64,000 nucleotides of DNA from Streptomyces sp. SCSIO 30461 (GCF_037023745.1 NZ_CP146101.1:4084001-4148000), one strand, 5' to 3'. Shown: positions 19,110-28,139, numbered from the stretch's first letter. The notes: generated by a model not told the origin, from the sequence alone. Numbers and translations are program-made.

Positions 19110-19482
19110 GGGCAGCGGTTGGACAATGGGGCCGGTTGTTGTTCCTGTGTGGACCAAGGACACCAGCATATGGACGATACGGGGCACGATACCGTCGCGT
19201 GAAACAGCCTCACGGAGCAGTTCCTCGACCCGTTCGGCTGTTTCGGTGAGTACGACGGTGTGCGGCTGAAGATGTCGATGATCGCGTAGACGTGGAACCA
19301 GAAGGCCTTGGCCGGACCGGGCAACCGGGTAATGTCCCAGGTGAACCTCTCCGAGGGCCCGCACGTGACCGGTTCGGGATCGTCCTGGACGGGTGGGGTG
19401 GCCCAGCGGCGGACGCAAGCCAGTACATGGGGGTGCAACCGTGCCGCGCGCTGTGTTCGGCACCGATGCCTTGAACGTTCAC
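19110..19482 (-). pseudogene. IS3-family transposase OrfB fragment
   Basis: Reading leftward, FTWDITRLPGPAKAFWFHVYAIIDIFSR is the start of the rve integrase core of IS3-type OrfB (catalytic Asp in TWDIT, then IIDIFSR). After a frameshift near 19,260 the sequence continues TETAERVEELLREAVSRDGIVP, matching the same protein in another frame. The C-terminal half with the catalytic Glu is missing, and the DUF1275 gene begins directly behind it. Confidence 0.75.
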
Positions 19483-19850
19483 CTCGATCCGTCAGCCATG
19501 ACCGGGCTTCTGTGAGGTGATCGGTTTACCCTGGTTTGTCTTCTTGGAGAGGTCAGGGTGCGTCGCGTGTCGCTGCGGCTGCGCCGGGTTCCACGGGCCC
19601 GGGTGGTGCTGGTGTCCTCCGTTCTGCTCTTCGTCGGGGTCGGGCCGGCCGTCAGGTGACGGCCGGGAGGCTGGAGATCCGGCTCCAGGCGGTGGTGAAC
19701 GCGCTGACCCAGGGCCAGGAGGTGTTCGTGCGGGGCGTGGGTCGGCGACCGTGTTCGACCCGGCGTTGCCGGGCCGCAGATGGTCGCGCAGCATCAGACA
19801 CCCGGCAAACGACGTCAGACCATCGCCACAGCAGCCAAACCGGACAGCAC
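19483..19850. other. intergenic region, no supported gene
   Basis: About 370 bases without a convincing coding sequence. A short frame at 19,558-19,660 encodes a basic, hydrophobic peptide (RVVLVSSVLLFVGVGPAV), but it has no good start. Confidence 0.4.
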
Positions 19851-20276
19851 CTAAGCCGCAGAGATGCAGCCCTGGGCCATCGCCTCAGTGACTTTTTCCT
19901 CGCCGTCAGCGACGGCCCGGTCCAGTTGCTCGGTACACCAGCGGGTCACCTGGTCTGCCATGCCGGATCCGGGGCCCTCGCCCTTGTCGACCAGCTTGGT
20001 GGCGAGGTCCCGTCCGAAGTCATAGTCTGCGGCTGCTTCGGTGCCCGGCTCGTAGGGGTTGCCGACGAAGTAGTTGTCCGGCTCCGACTCGGGGGCGGTG
20101 CCGGTGTTCGCGGCGATGAGCCAGCATGCGACCAGGAGTGTCGGGGTGCCCATGCCGACGGCTGCCCACCACCAGCCGACCCGGGTAGAGGTTCTGCGCC
20201 CGACCGCGTAGGACAGCGTTGCCATCAGTGGGAGCAGGACGAGCAGGCCGAAGATGACGGCGATGCCGAGCGCCAT
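19851..20276 (-). CDS. small membrane protein, hypothetical
   Basis: A 141-residue protein with two N-terminal membrane helices (IAVIFGLLVLLPLMATLSYAV, then the segment around TPTLLVACWLIAA). An acidic extracytoplasmic or cytoplasmic tail follows, with two Cys (TRWCTEQL and QGCISAA) that could pair. I do not recognise a family. ATG at 20276 has AAGGA seven bases upstream. The start lies inside a small upstream reading frame with its own strong ribosome site, suggesting coupled translation. Confidence 0.7.
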   Translation of the reverse strand: MALGIAVIFGLLVLLPLMATLSYAVGRRTSTRVGWWWAAVGMGTPTLLVACWLIAANTGTAPESEPDNYFVGNPYEPGTEAAADYDFGRDLATKLVDKGEGPGSGMADQVTRWCTEQLDRAVADGEEKVTEAMAQGCISAA

Positions 20277-20383
20277 GCTGCAATCCTTCTTTCAGTGAGG
20301 CCGGGGGCCACCCGTTCGGCGGGCAGAACGCTGCGGCGATCTCCTGCCAGATCGTCGGAGCGTACCTGCTCGGCCAAAGACAT
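20225..20383 (-). CDS. possible 52-residue coupled upstream peptide
   Basis: ATG at 20383 is preceded by a very good site (GGAGG, five bases away). The frame MSLAEQVRSDDLAGDRRSVLP... runs 52 codons and overlaps the first 50 bases of the membrane-protein gene in another frame. The peptide itself has no recognisable motif. It may be a real small protein or a leader that delivers ribosomes to the overlapping gene. Confidence 0.4.
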   Translation of the reverse strand: MSLAEQVRSDDLAGDRRSVLPAERVAPGLTERRIAAWRSASPSSSACSSCSH

Positions 20384-20490
20384 TAGAGCCTCCGCGCGCC
20401 TCGGATGGGGCGCGTGAGGGCCGGTGGACAATACGTGCGGCGGCTGCGCTGCCGCTCGGCACCGTCCCTGTCGTGTGAGGAGACCCGGCC
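20384..20490. promoter_or_regulatory. divergent promoter region
   Basis: A 107-base gap between leftward (20,383) and rightward (20,491) translation starts, both with strong ribosome sites. It must hold both promoters. No clear -10/-35 pair or operator could be picked by eye. Confidence 0.35.
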
Positions 20491-20595
20491 ATGAAGCCCG
20501 TAGCCACCTCGCTTGTCCCTCGTCCTTCGTCGGTCGTCCCGGTCCCGCGTCCCGGTCTCGCCGCAGTCTTCCGTGGCATGACGGCGGCGAGGTGA
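20491..20595 (+). CDS. 34-residue leader peptide overlapping a methyltransferase start
   Basis: ATG at 20491 follows GAGGAG with good spacing. The frame encodes a 34-residue peptide beginning MKPVATSLVPRP and ending FRGMTAAR, with its TGA at 20,593-20,595 overlapping the GTG start of the methyltransferase (GTGA). The methyltransferase start has only a weak site of its own, so translational coupling through this peptide is likely. The peptide has no family resemblance. Confidence 0.45.
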   Translation: MKPVATSLVPRPSSVVPVPRPGLAAVFRGMTAAR

Positions 20596-21413
20596 CCGCT
20601 GCTCCGCGGGAGGATCCGACGGGTGACGGACGCTACGGTCGGACCGTCTTCCGCCCCGACGAGGCAGGTGGGGGCGCGCGCATCGGCCTCGGGGCCCTCG
20701 CCTACGACGACCTCACCCTGGCACGGCTGCGGGCACTCGGGGCCGGTCCCGGATGGCGCTGCCTCGACGTGGGCGCCGGCACGAGTACGGTCTCCCGCCG
20801 CCTCCTTGACGAGGCCGGGGTGGAGCATGTAGTCGCCGTGGACCGTGACGTCCGCTTCCTGACCCGGCGACCCGGGCTCGACGTGCTCGAAGCCGATGTC
20901 GCCGCCCCGGATTTCGACCCCGGCCGGTTCCGGCTCGTCCACGCGCGGTTCGTGCTGATGCATCTGCCCGAGCACGAGCGTGTGATCGACTCGCTGGCAG
21001 CGCTCTTGGAGCCCGGTGGGGTGCTGGTGCTCAGCGACGCCGTCGACCTGACGGGCGGCCACACACCGCGAACGCCGTACACGGCAGCCATGCGGGCGAT
21101 GTGGCGGGGGCTGCGGGTCGGTATCGGCACCGATGTCTCCTGGGTACCTTCATACCCGCAACTACTGCGCCAGGCAGGTCTCTCGCCTGTCGCGGCCGAG
21201 CTCCATGTGCCCCGCTCCTGCCGGGCAGTGCCCTCAGCCGCTTCTGGGCGGACACCTGGGAGCGGAGCAGAGCGGCGATGCTGGCCACCGGACTCGTCGA
21301 TGACGCGGCCATCGACAGGGCGGTCCGCTACCTGGAGTCGGAGGAGTGCGCCGACCTGTCGGCAGGCATGCTCACCGCCTGGGGGGGAAAAGCCCGAACA
21401 GGATTCCCGATGA
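20592..21413 (+). pseudogene. SAM-dependent methyltransferase with two compensating indels
   Basis: The N-terminal two thirds form a class I methyltransferase: GWRCLDVGAGTSTVSRRLL (SAM motif I) near residue 57, the acidic VVAVDRDV, and FRLVHARFVLMHLPEHERV. Near 21,222 the frame changes; in the new frame GSALSRFWADTWERSRAAML and LVDDAAIDRAVRYLESEE continue the expected C-terminus. At a run of seven G (21,381-21,387) one base too many moves it back, ending in GEKPEQDSR at 21,413. Corrected length is about 273 residues. The pattern (paired indels, one in a homopolymer) could be sequencing error, in which case the gene is intact. Start GTG 20592 is coupled to a leader peptide. Confidence 0.7.
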
Positions 21414-21840
21414 GCCGCGTCCGTGCACGACCGCCCGGTATCCGCGCACCGGGCGCGGCAGCGCCGTCGGCCGGACGGGAATCCGGACGCGAACCGTCGA
21501 CCCGAGCGGGGCGGGGCGGGGCGGATGCCCGCACGTTCACCGAATGCGGCGGGACGATCGGCTGCCGGCTCCGGGGCTCGTTTCTGAGGAGCCCTTCCCC
21601 GCCTTGGTGCTGCGCTTCTTGTAGCGGTACCGATCGAGAACGGGAGGCCGTCCGTCACGTGATCCCTTGCGCAGGCGGGCTGTCAGGCTGCGTCGTTGCC
21701 CGGACGCGGCAACCCCGACGCCTGGTCGACCCCCCTGTCGTCACCACCCGCTCCGGCGTCCGCCGGGCAGACCTTACGGACCTGTGACGGCCGGGCGTGG
21801 GGCAGGGGCAGAACGCGAATCCCGCCGTAGCGTCAGCGAC
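21414..21840. other. intergenic region upstream of the glycan operon
   Basis: These 427 bases carry no gene I can support. They contain a short GGGGC tandem run (around 21,507-21,525) and must include the promoter of the four-gene operon that starts at 21,841. Confidence 0.4.
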
Positions 21841-22899
21841 ATGCGAGTACTTGTCACTGGAGGCGCAGGCTTCATCGGTGCGCAGGTCGTGGCCGCCCTC
21901 ACCACGCGGGGCCACGAGCCGGTCGTCCTGGATGCCCTGCTCCCCTCGGTCCATCCGGTTCCTCCCTTGATGGCGACCTGCGCCGACCGCATCCAAGGGG
22001 ACGTGCGGGATCGCGGCGTAGTCGTGCGGGCGCTGCAGGAGGTCGACGCCGTCTGCCACCAGGCGGCGATGGTCGGCCTCGGCAAGGACTTCGCCGAGGC
22101 GCCCGACTATGTGGCCTGCAATGACCTGGGCACCGCGGTGCTGCTCGCGGCGATGGCGGAGGCGGGGGTCCGTGATCTGGTGCTGGCCTCCTCGATGGTC
22201 GTGTACGGCGAGGGCCGCTACGAGTGTCCGGTCCACGGGGCGGTCCGCCCGGGACCGAGGCCAGGCGCGGCCCTGGAGTCCGGCCGCTTCGAGCCCGAGT
22301 GCCCCACCTGCGGGCGGGAGCTGACGCCTGGTCTGGTGGGCGAGGACGCCCCGGCCGATCCGCGCAATGTCTATGCCACGACCAAGCTCGCGCAGGAACA
22401 TCTCGCGGCAGCTTGGGCACGATCGACGAACAGCCGGGCCGTGGCCCTGCGGTACCACAACGTGTACGGACCGGGCATGCCGCGCGACACCCCGTACGCC
22501 GGCGTGGCGTCCTTCTTCCGCTCGGCACTGGAGCGCGGCGAGGCGCCACGCGTCTTCGAGGACGGGCGCCAGCGGCGGGACTTCGTCCATGTGCGGGATG
22601 TCGCGGGCGCCAACGTGCTGGCGCTGGAGGCAGTGGGTGACCGGCAGCCCGGCGTGCTGACCGCGTACAACACGGGCAGTGGAACTCCCCACACGGTCGG
22701 AGAGATGGCGGCCGAGCTGGCGGCCGCGTGCGGCGGTCCCGCACCGGTGGTGACCGGCGAGTTCCGGCTCGGCGACGTACGCCACATCACCGCCGACTCG
22801 CGACGGCTGAGGGCGGAGCTGGGTTGGAAGCCGGTGGTCGGCTTCACCGCGGGCATGGCGGAGTTCGCGACGGCGGAGCTGAGGGGTGCGAACGGATGA
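21841..22899 (+). CDS. NAD-dependent sugar epimerase/dehydratase
   Basis: A 352-residue extended short-chain dehydrogenase acting on a nucleotide sugar. VTGGAGFIG at residues 5-13 binds NAD; the catalytic pair is in the SSMVVYGEG region and YATTK (Tyr-x3-Lys). An insertion of about 40 residues after VVYGEGR contains Cys residues spaced as ECPVHG and ECPTCGREL, resembling a small zinc ribbon, which ordinary UDP-glucose epimerases lack. ATG 21841 starts directly at the Rossmann fold. It is first in an operon whose genes overlap by four bases (epimerase, GT2, DUF2064, methyltransferase). The group probably builds or modifies a cell-envelope glycan. Confidence 0.9.
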   Translation: MRVLVTGGAGFIGAQVVAALTTRGHEPVVLDALLPSVHPVPPLMATCADRIQGDVRDRGVVVRALQEVDAVCHQAAMVGLGKDFAEAPDYVACNDLGTAVLLAAMAEAGVRDLVLASSMVVYGEGRYECPVHGAVRPGPRPGAALESGRFEPECPTCGRELTPGLVGEDAPADPRNVYATTKLAQEHLAAAWARSTNSRAVALRYHNVYGPGMPRDTPYAGVASFFRSALERGEAPRVFEDGRQRRDFVHVRDVAGANVLALEAVGDRQPGVLTAYNTGSGTPHTVGEMAAELAAACGGPAPVVTGEFRLGDVRHITADSRRLRAELGWKPVVGFTAGMAEFATAELRGANG

Positions 22900-23576
22900 G
22901 TGCGATGGGGGATGTCATTCTGCCCTGCCTCGACGAGGCCGAGGCACTGCCTTGGGTCCTGGAGCGCATTCCGGCCGGTTGGAGGGCGATCGTCGTCGAC
23001 AACGGTTCGACCGACGGGTCCGCTGAGGTCGCACGTTCGCTCGGCGCCACGGTGGTGTACGAGCCGCGCCGCGGGTTCGGCGCGGCCTGTCACGCGGGGC
23101 TGCTGGCCGCTGCGGCGGAGTACGTCTGCTTCTGCGACTGCGACGCCACGCTGGACCCCCTGCTGCTGCCGGACTTCGTGCGACGGGTAGCGGACGGCGA
23201 GGCGGACCTGGTCCTGGGTCGGCGCCTTGCGCATGAGCGTGGTGTCTGGCCCCTGCATGCCCGCGCCGGAAATCTGGCCCTGATGCGCATGCTGCGCCGC
23301 CGCACCGGGCTGTCGCTCCGGGACCTCGGCCCGATGAGGGCGGCGCGCCGCGAAAACCTGCTGGACCTCTGCCTCACCGACCGGCGCAGCGGCTACCCGC
23401 TGCAGATGGTCGTCCGGGCTGCTGACGCGGGCTGGCGGGTGACGGAGCTGGACGTGCCCTATCTGTCCAGGACCGGAAGGTCGAAGGTGACCGGCACGTG
23501 GCGCGGCACATGGCAGACGGTCCACGACATGCGGGCGGTGCTGGTGGAGTCGCCGCCCTTCGAGGAGGCGGTATGA
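22896..23576 (+). CDS. family 2 glycosyltransferase (polyprenyl-phosphate type)
   Basis: A 226-residue GT-A enzyme. LPCLDEAEALPWVLERIP and IVVDNGSTDGSAEVA are the nucleotide-sugar-binding start, and CDCDATLDP supplies the DxD-like metal site. The later GRRLAHERG...GLSLRDLGPMRAARRE resembles dolichol-phosphate mannosyltransferase-like proteins. There is no membrane helix, so it would work at the inner face of the membrane. The ATGA overlap with the epimerase gene and with the next gene implies co-translation. It may charge a lipid carrier later used by the polytopic GT87-like protein encoded nearby. Confidence 0.88.
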   Translation: MSAMGDVILPCLDEAEALPWVLERIPAGWRAIVVDNGSTDGSAEVARSLGATVVYEPRRGFGAACHAGLLAAAAEYVCFCDCDATLDPLLLPDFVRRVADGEADLVLGRRLAHERGVWPLHARAGNLALMRMLRRRTGLSLRDLGPMRAARRENLLDLCLTDRRSGYPLQMVVRAADAGWRVTELDVPYLSRTGRSKVTGTWRGTWQTVHDMRAVLVESPPFEEAV

Positions 23577-24196
23577 GCACGCTGCTCGTCATCGCGAAGC
23601 AGCCCGTGCCCGGACGGGTGAAAACGCGGCTCACCCCCTTCTACACGCCCGAGCAGGCGGCTGCGCTGGCCGAGGCCGCTCTGGCCGACACTCTACGGGC
23701 GGTACGTGCCACCCCTGCGGGACGGCGCGTTCTCGTGCTCGACGGAGTGCCGGGGGCGTGGTTGCCCGACGGCATCGACGTCGTACCGCAGGTCGCGGGC
23801 GGCCTGGACGAGAGGCTCGCGGCCGCGTTCGCGTCCTGCTCGGGAACGGCCCTGCTGGTCGGCATGGACACCCCGCAAGTCACACCGCGGCTGCTCGCCC
23901 ACGGGTTGGAACTCGCCAGGAGCGGGGCTGCGATCGGGCCCGCCGAGGACGGCGGATTCTGGGCATTGGGGCTGGCCGAGCCCAACCCCGAGTTGCTGCT
24001 GGGCGTGCCCATGTCCGTAGCGGAAACAGGGGCCGTCCTGCGTCGCCGACTGGTCACCGCGGGTCTGACAGTGGGCGAGCTTCCCCGACTGAGGGACGTC
24101 GACACACCCGGCGATGTGCCGCGAGTGGCCGCCCAAACCCCGAGGAGCCGCTTCTCCGCGGCAGCAGCGCAGCTCACCGGGTCGGGGGTTCGATGA
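23573..24196 (+). CDS. DUF2064 / TIGR04282-type glycosyltransferase-like protein
   Basis: A 207-residue protein with the GT-A fold of the DUF2064 (TIGR04282) family, related to nucleotidyltransferases such as CofC. Signature segments are VIAKQPVPGRVKTRLTP at the N-terminus, LVGMDTPQVTPRLL in the middle, and IGPAEDGGFWALGL. A role in sugar activation or transfer is inferred from its operon. It overlaps the neighbours on both sides by ATGA. Confidence 0.88.
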   Translation: MSTLLVIAKQPVPGRVKTRLTPFYTPEQAAALAEAALADTLRAVRATPAGRRVLVLDGVPGAWLPDGIDVVPQVAGGLDERLAAAFASCSGTALLVGMDTPQVTPRLLAHGLELARSGAAIGPAEDGGFWALGLAEPNPELLLGVPMSVAETGAVLRRRLVTAGLTVGELPRLRDVDTPGDVPRVAAQTPRSRFSAAAAQLTGSGVR

Positions 24197-24861
24197 CGAC
24201 CACCGTGCCCACGACATCGACTCCCGCCACTGCTTGGCGGGCCGATCCCTACACAAGAGCACTGCGCACCGGCCGGGGCCCGCTGTTCCTGCGCCGTCCG
24301 GACGGCTGGCTGCTTCCGCTGGAAGTGGAACGCTGGTGCGCGGCCCCTGACGCGGCGGATCTGACCGTCCTGGACCGCTGCCGGGGACCCGTCCTGGACA
24401 TCGGCTGCGGTCCAGGACGGCTCGTGTCCGCACTGGCTGAGCTGGGCCGGCCGAGTCTGGGGGTCGACGTCAGCCCGGTGGCCGTCGCGCGCACCGTCGA
24501 CTCGGGCGGCAGTGCACTGTGCCGATCGGTATTCGATCCGCTGCCCCAGGAGGGTTGCTGGGGCACCGCACTGCTCGTCGACGGCAACATCGGCATCGGC
24601 GGCGACCCCTTCGTGCTGCTGACCCGAATCGCTCAGCTGGTCTCCCCAGCCGGCCTGCTGATAGTCGAGGTGGACCCGGCGGATGTCGACGAGCGCGTGG
24701 ACGTCCGGGTGGTGGACGGAGAGGGAATCCCCGGTGGGGTCTTCCCATGGGCCCGGTTGGGTCTGCCCGCACTCCTCGGCTGCGCCGCCGAGGCAGGATG
24801 GAGCCACGCGGCACCATGGAGGGTCTCAGGTCGCACTTTCGCGGCACTCTCCCGCGGGTGA
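24193..24861 (+). CDS. class I SAM-dependent methyltransferase
   Basis: A 222-residue methyltransferase. VLDIGCGPGRLVSALAELG near residue 67 is SAM motif I, followed by LGVDVSPVAV (motif II acidic residue) and LLVDGNIGIGGDP. The N-terminal region (WRADPYTRALRTGRGPLFLRRPDGW) is typical of a small family found in this operon type in Streptomyces. It is the last gene of the four-gene overlapping operon. The substrate may be the sugar or lipid made by the upstream enzymes; this is inference from position. Confidence 0.88.
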   Translation: MTTTVPTTSTPATAWRADPYTRALRTGRGPLFLRRPDGWLLPLEVERWCAAPDAADLTVLDRCRGPVLDIGCGPGRLVSALAELGRPSLGVDVSPVAVARTVDSGGSALCRSVFDPLPQEGCWGTALLVDGNIGIGGDPFVLLTRIAQLVSPAGLLIVEVDPADVDERVDVRVVDGEGIPGGVFPWARLGLPALLGCAAEAGWSHAAPWRVSGRTFAALSRG

Positions 24862-24895
24862 GCGAAGCCGCTTGCGCCGTACGGCACTCGGAGGT

Positions 24896-25360
24896 CTATG
24901 GCCTGCCGTCTCCGGCGGCGTCGTCACTGTCGGCCCCGTCGCTCTCCTCGCGGTGACGCGTCCGCCGCGCGGCCAGTGCCCGCACAGCGCGCGGCAGGAT
25001 CAGCGCGGTGGCGGCCAGGACAGCGACGACACCTGAGGCCAGCAGCCAGTTGTCCACATAGTCCAGCGGCAACGCGGACGGATTCGCCGGAGCACCCGGG
25101 CGCAGCAGCGGTGGGAGCGCGATCAGGGTCAGTGCGCCGCATACGATCATGGCCGCTCGGATCACGGGGCGCCCGGGTAGTACTGCCAGCAGAGAACCCA
25201 CCGCCAGAACCACGGGTGCGATGAGGACGTCGTGCAGGACGATCGCCCCACCCAGCCAGATCACCACGTCCCATGGATCCCGCACGTCGCCCGTGCCGAA
25301 GAGCAGCCAGGCTCCGAATCCCATCACGACGAGGCCGATCCCGCCCATGAAGATCCGCAT
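24896..25360 (-). CDS. small polytopic membrane protein
   Basis: A 154-residue protein with about four transmembrane segments (MGGIGLVVMGFGAWLLFG, VVIWLGGAIVLHDVLIAPVVL, AAMIVCGALTLIALPPLL, LASGVVAVLAATALIL) and a charged tail ending in acidic repeats. ATG 25360 overlaps the stop of the molybdopterin oxidoreductase by ATGA, so the two are co-translated. A role as membrane partner of that enzyme is plausible but unproven. Confidence 0.8.
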   Translation of the reverse strand: MRIFMGGIGLVVMGFGAWLLFGTGDVRDPWDVVIWLGGAIVLHDVLIAPVVLAVGSLLAVLPGRPVIRAAMIVCGALTLIALPPLLRPGAPANPSALPLDYVDNWLLASGVVAVLAATALILPRAVRALAARRTRHREESDGADSDDAAGDGRP

Positions 25361-26574
25361 CAGAGGACCTCCAGCCGTGTGACCCACTTGGTCTGGAGTA
25401 CGCCGGGACGGTTCGGGGCGATGACACGGGCCGGGAAACCATGGTCCAGGGAGAGGACCTCTCCATTGAGCTTCAGCGCGAGCAGCGTCAGCGGGTCGCG
25501 TGCGTATCCTCGGCCCATCTCCATGATCCGGTAGGCCCCGCGCCGCTCCAGGGACACCACACGCAGCAGCGCGCCCGGCGGCGCCCCGGCCAGGTCGAGC
25601 AGGTCACGGATCCGCACGCCCGTCCAGTCGCCCGATGCGCTCCAGCCTTCAACGCACGCGATGGGCAGGCTGACGGTGTGCTGGGGCATGGATCGGAGTT
25701 CCTCCAGCGAGAGTTCGTACGGTCGGGGCCCAGCTACCGACAAGCGCCACTGATCCACCGCCACCCCGGTGCCGAGTCCGGCCGCGGCGGCTGTGCGGTT
25801 GACGGGCAGTCCCTGTCGGCCGTGGTCCGGGTGGCGCGGCGCCAGCAGGTCGAACCGCTTCAGCGGGGTGAGTGACTGACCGACCGTCACAAGGGTGACC
25901 GCGCCGACGGCCGCCGCGACCCCTGCCAGGAACGAGCGTCTGTCGGGCTCGTCCTCAGCCGGAAGCTCCAGCGTTCCCGGAGACCTTCGGGTCCAATGTG
26001 ACCTGATCTGGGGAGCTTTGACCGCGACGTGCAGCAGCAGCGCACCCACCAGCATCCAAGCCACCGCGAAGTGCACCGGCACGAAGGAGAACGGCCACGG
26101 GTACCACTGGAAGGTGTTCAGCAGCCCGCTGAACACCTGGAACACCGCTGTCGCCACCAGCGCCGCCACCGACAGCCGCTCCAGGGCGTGCAGTACGGAG
26201 CGGGCCGGCGGCCAGAGGAAGAGCCGCGGATACACAATCCACAGCTTCGCCATCAGCAGCGGGATCACGGCGATTCCGCTTGCTACGTGCAGGCCCTGGG
26301 ACAGTCGGTATCCCCAGACCGGACGGGGCGGCAGCAGCGGCAGCAGCCAGTCCGGCGGCTTCTGCAGGAAGTGGCTTGCCAGCCCGGTCAGGAAGCACAC
26401 CACGATCGCCATAGCCGACCAACGGCCGACGGCAGTCGCGGTGCGGGGGTCGTGGAGCCGTCCTTTGAAGGACGGTAGCCATGTACCGACGGGCAGTCGC
26501 CCCCTGCACGCGCGCAGCCGATCCGTGAGGGATGCCACGAGGCCACGTTCCCATCCAGTGCGTCGCCATCTCAT
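25360..26574 (-). CDS. molybdopterin-dependent oxidoreductase with membrane cytochrome-like half
   Basis: A 404-residue two-part protein. The first 190 residues contain about four or five hydrophobic helices (MAIVVCFLTGLASHF, GIAVIPLLMAKLWIVYP, VAALVATAVFQVFSGLL, HFAVAWMLVGALLLHVAVKAPQ) with His residues placed as in cytochrome b561-like proteins. A basic RRSFLAG segment and a further helix follow. The second half is a sulfite-oxidase-fold molybdopterin domain; the molybdenum-ligating Cys is in PIACVEGWSASGDWTGVRIRDLL. ATG 26574 was chosen because it precedes the first helix region closely. It probably passes electrons between a periplasmic substrate and the membrane. The substrate is unknown. 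Confidence 0.88.
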   Translation of the reverse strand: MRWRRTGWERGLVASLTDRLRACRGRLPVGTWLPSFKGRLHDPRTATAVGRWSAMAIVVCFLTGLASHFLQKPPDWLLPLLPPRPVWGYRLSQGLHVASGIAVIPLLMAKLWIVYPRLFLWPPARSVLHALERLSVAALVATAVFQVFSGLLNTFQWYPWPFSFVPVHFAVAWMLVGALLLHVAVKAPQIRSHWTRRSPGTLELPAEDEPDRRSFLAGVAAAVGAVTLVTVGQSLTPLKRFDLLAPRHPDHGRQGLPVNRTAAAAGLGTGVAVDQWRLSVAGPRPYELSLEELRSMPQHTVSLPIACVEGWSASGDWTGVRIRDLLDLAGAPPGALLRVVSLERRGAYRIMEMGRGYARDPLTLLALKLNGEVLSLDHGFPARVIAPNRPGVLQTKWVTRLEVL

Positions 26575-26687
26575 GGCACCATCACACCCCCGAACGGGGC
26601 ATTCGGTGCTGCTTCGACACCTTACGAATCGCTGACGTCGACGTCGGCGGCCCGCCCACGAGAGCATCGGCTGGCACGCTGAGCAGC
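26575..26687. promoter_or_regulatory. divergent promoter region
   Basis: A 113-base gap between the leftward oxidoreductase and the rightward glycosyltransferase. It should hold promoters for both; no element could be defined by eye. Confidence 0.35.
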
Positions 26688-28136
26688 GTGATCAACCCTC
26701 GCACTCTCGTCACCGGTCTGCTGCTGGCCACTCTCACCATCACGCTCGCCCTCACCGTCCGACACGACGGATACGTCACGGATTCCGTCGGCCTGGCCTG
26801 CTGGTACGGGGCCTGCTGGCTGCTGTTCGCGCTGGCGGTCCGGTTCCTGAGGAAGGTCTCCGTCCGCCACGCAGTGGCGATGGTTCTCGGCGGCTCCGTG
26901 ATCATCGCTGCGACAGGGCTCATGGCTCCCCCACGTACCAGCAGCGACTCGTACCGCTACGCCTGGGACGGACGGGTGCAGGCTGCCGGGATCTCCCCCT
27001 ACGACCACCCTCCCGCCTCCCCCGCCCTCGCCGAGTTGCGGGATCCCTGGCTCTTCCCGGCGGGCACGGATTGCGCAGGCCCGGAGCGCGCACGGATCCC
27101 CGGCCCCGTCGGCGAGATCCGATGTACTCGGCTCAACAGGCCACGCGTCCACACCATCTACCCACCGGTGGCCGAGGGCTATTTCGTACTGGTCCACGCG
27201 CTTTCCCCGGATGACTCCCGGCACAAGCCCCTGCAGATGGGAGGTGCGCTGCTGTCCGTGGGCGTGACCGGCGTGCTGCTGCTGGCGCTGCGCCGACGGG
27301 GCGATCCGCGCGATGCCGCGTACTGGGCCTGGTGCCCGGCAGTGCCCATCGAAGCGGTCAACAATGCCCACGCCGACGTCCTCGCTGTGCTTCTGGGTGT
27401 GGCCGGTCTCGCCGCCGTCGCGCGGCACCGCACGCTGGGCGGCGCCCTTCTCGGAGCCGCCACTGCCGCCAAGCTGCTGCCCGCGCTCCTGCTGCCGGGC
27501 GCGCTCTCCGGAGTGCGCAGATGGCGAGACGCCGCCGCAATCGTGATCCCTGCCGCCGCCGTTGTCGCACTGACGTATCTGCCGTATGTGCTTCTCTCGG
27601 AGGGCTCCGTCCTCGGCTATCTCGGCGGGTACGTCGAGGAGGAGGGTTACGAGGACTCGTCGGCCCGAAGCCGCTACGCCCTGCTACGGCTGGTGCTGCC
27701 CGGCAGTTGGGCGGTCCCGGCCGTCGCTGTCGTGATGTTGTGTGTCGTCGTGCACGTGCTGCTCCGCGGCGATCCCGGACGCCCGTGGCATGGCGCCCTC
27801 TTGGTCACCGGTACGGCCTTCCTCCTGCTGACACCCGGCTACTCCTGGTACGCGCTGCTGCTCATCGCACTCGTGGCCCTGGACGGCCGCTGGGAGTGGC
27901 TCACGGTAGCCGCGGCAGGCGCAGCCAAGTACGTCACCGCGCAGTCGGGCGGCGACCCGGACGTGATCGCCACGACCGCGCACACCGTCGCAGCCTGTGC
28001 GGTGGTCACGGGCTGCTTCCTCAGGCGTTCGCGAAATCCCCATGGCTCCGACCGACAGGGCCGCACCAAGCGGACGCAGGAGAGCGCGCAGCCGCTGCGC
28101 AGACGCGGGAACCCGGCAACTCGGTTGAAGACATGA
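26688..28136 (+). CDS. GT87/DUF2029-type polytopic glycosyltransferase
   Basis: A 482-residue membrane protein with around ten or more hydrophobic helices, consistent with polyprenyl-phosphate-dependent mannosyltransferases (GT-C fold, DUF2029/GT87). The first loop carries SSDSYRYAWDGRVQAAGISPYDHPP, where the acidic residues and Tyr are those expected of the catalytic loop. Later landmarks are HTIYPPVAEGYFVL and AVNNAHADVLAVLLG. GTG at 26688 starts just before the first helix; earlier in-frame starts lie within the divergent promoter. It would transfer a sugar on the outer face of the membrane, presumably from the carrier made by the neighbouring GT2 enzyme. The C-terminal tail is basic. Confidence 0.85.
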   Translation: MINPRTLVTGLLLATLTITLALTVRHDGYVTDSVGLACWYGACWLLFALAVRFLRKVSVRHAVAMVLGGSVIIAATGLMAPPRTSSDSYRYAWDGRVQAAGISPYDHPPASPALAELRDPWLFPAGTDCAGPERARIPGPVGEIRCTRLNRPRVHTIYPPVAEGYFVLVHALSPDDSRHKPLQMGGALLSVGVTGVLLLALRRRGDPRDAAYWAWCPAVPIEAVNNAHADVLAVLLGVAGLAAVARHRTLGGALLGAATAAKLLPALLLPGALSGVRRWRDAAAIVIPAAAVVALTYLPYVLLSEGSVLGYLGGYVEEEGYEDSSARSRYALLRLVLPGSWAVPAVAVVMLCVVVHVLLRGDPGRPWHGALLVTGTAFLLLTPGYSWYALLLIALVALDGRWEWLTVAAAGAAKYVTAQSGGDPDVIATTAHTVAACAVVTGCFLRRSRNPHGSDRQGRTKRTQESAQPLRRRGNPATRLKT

Positions 28137-28139
28137 GTC

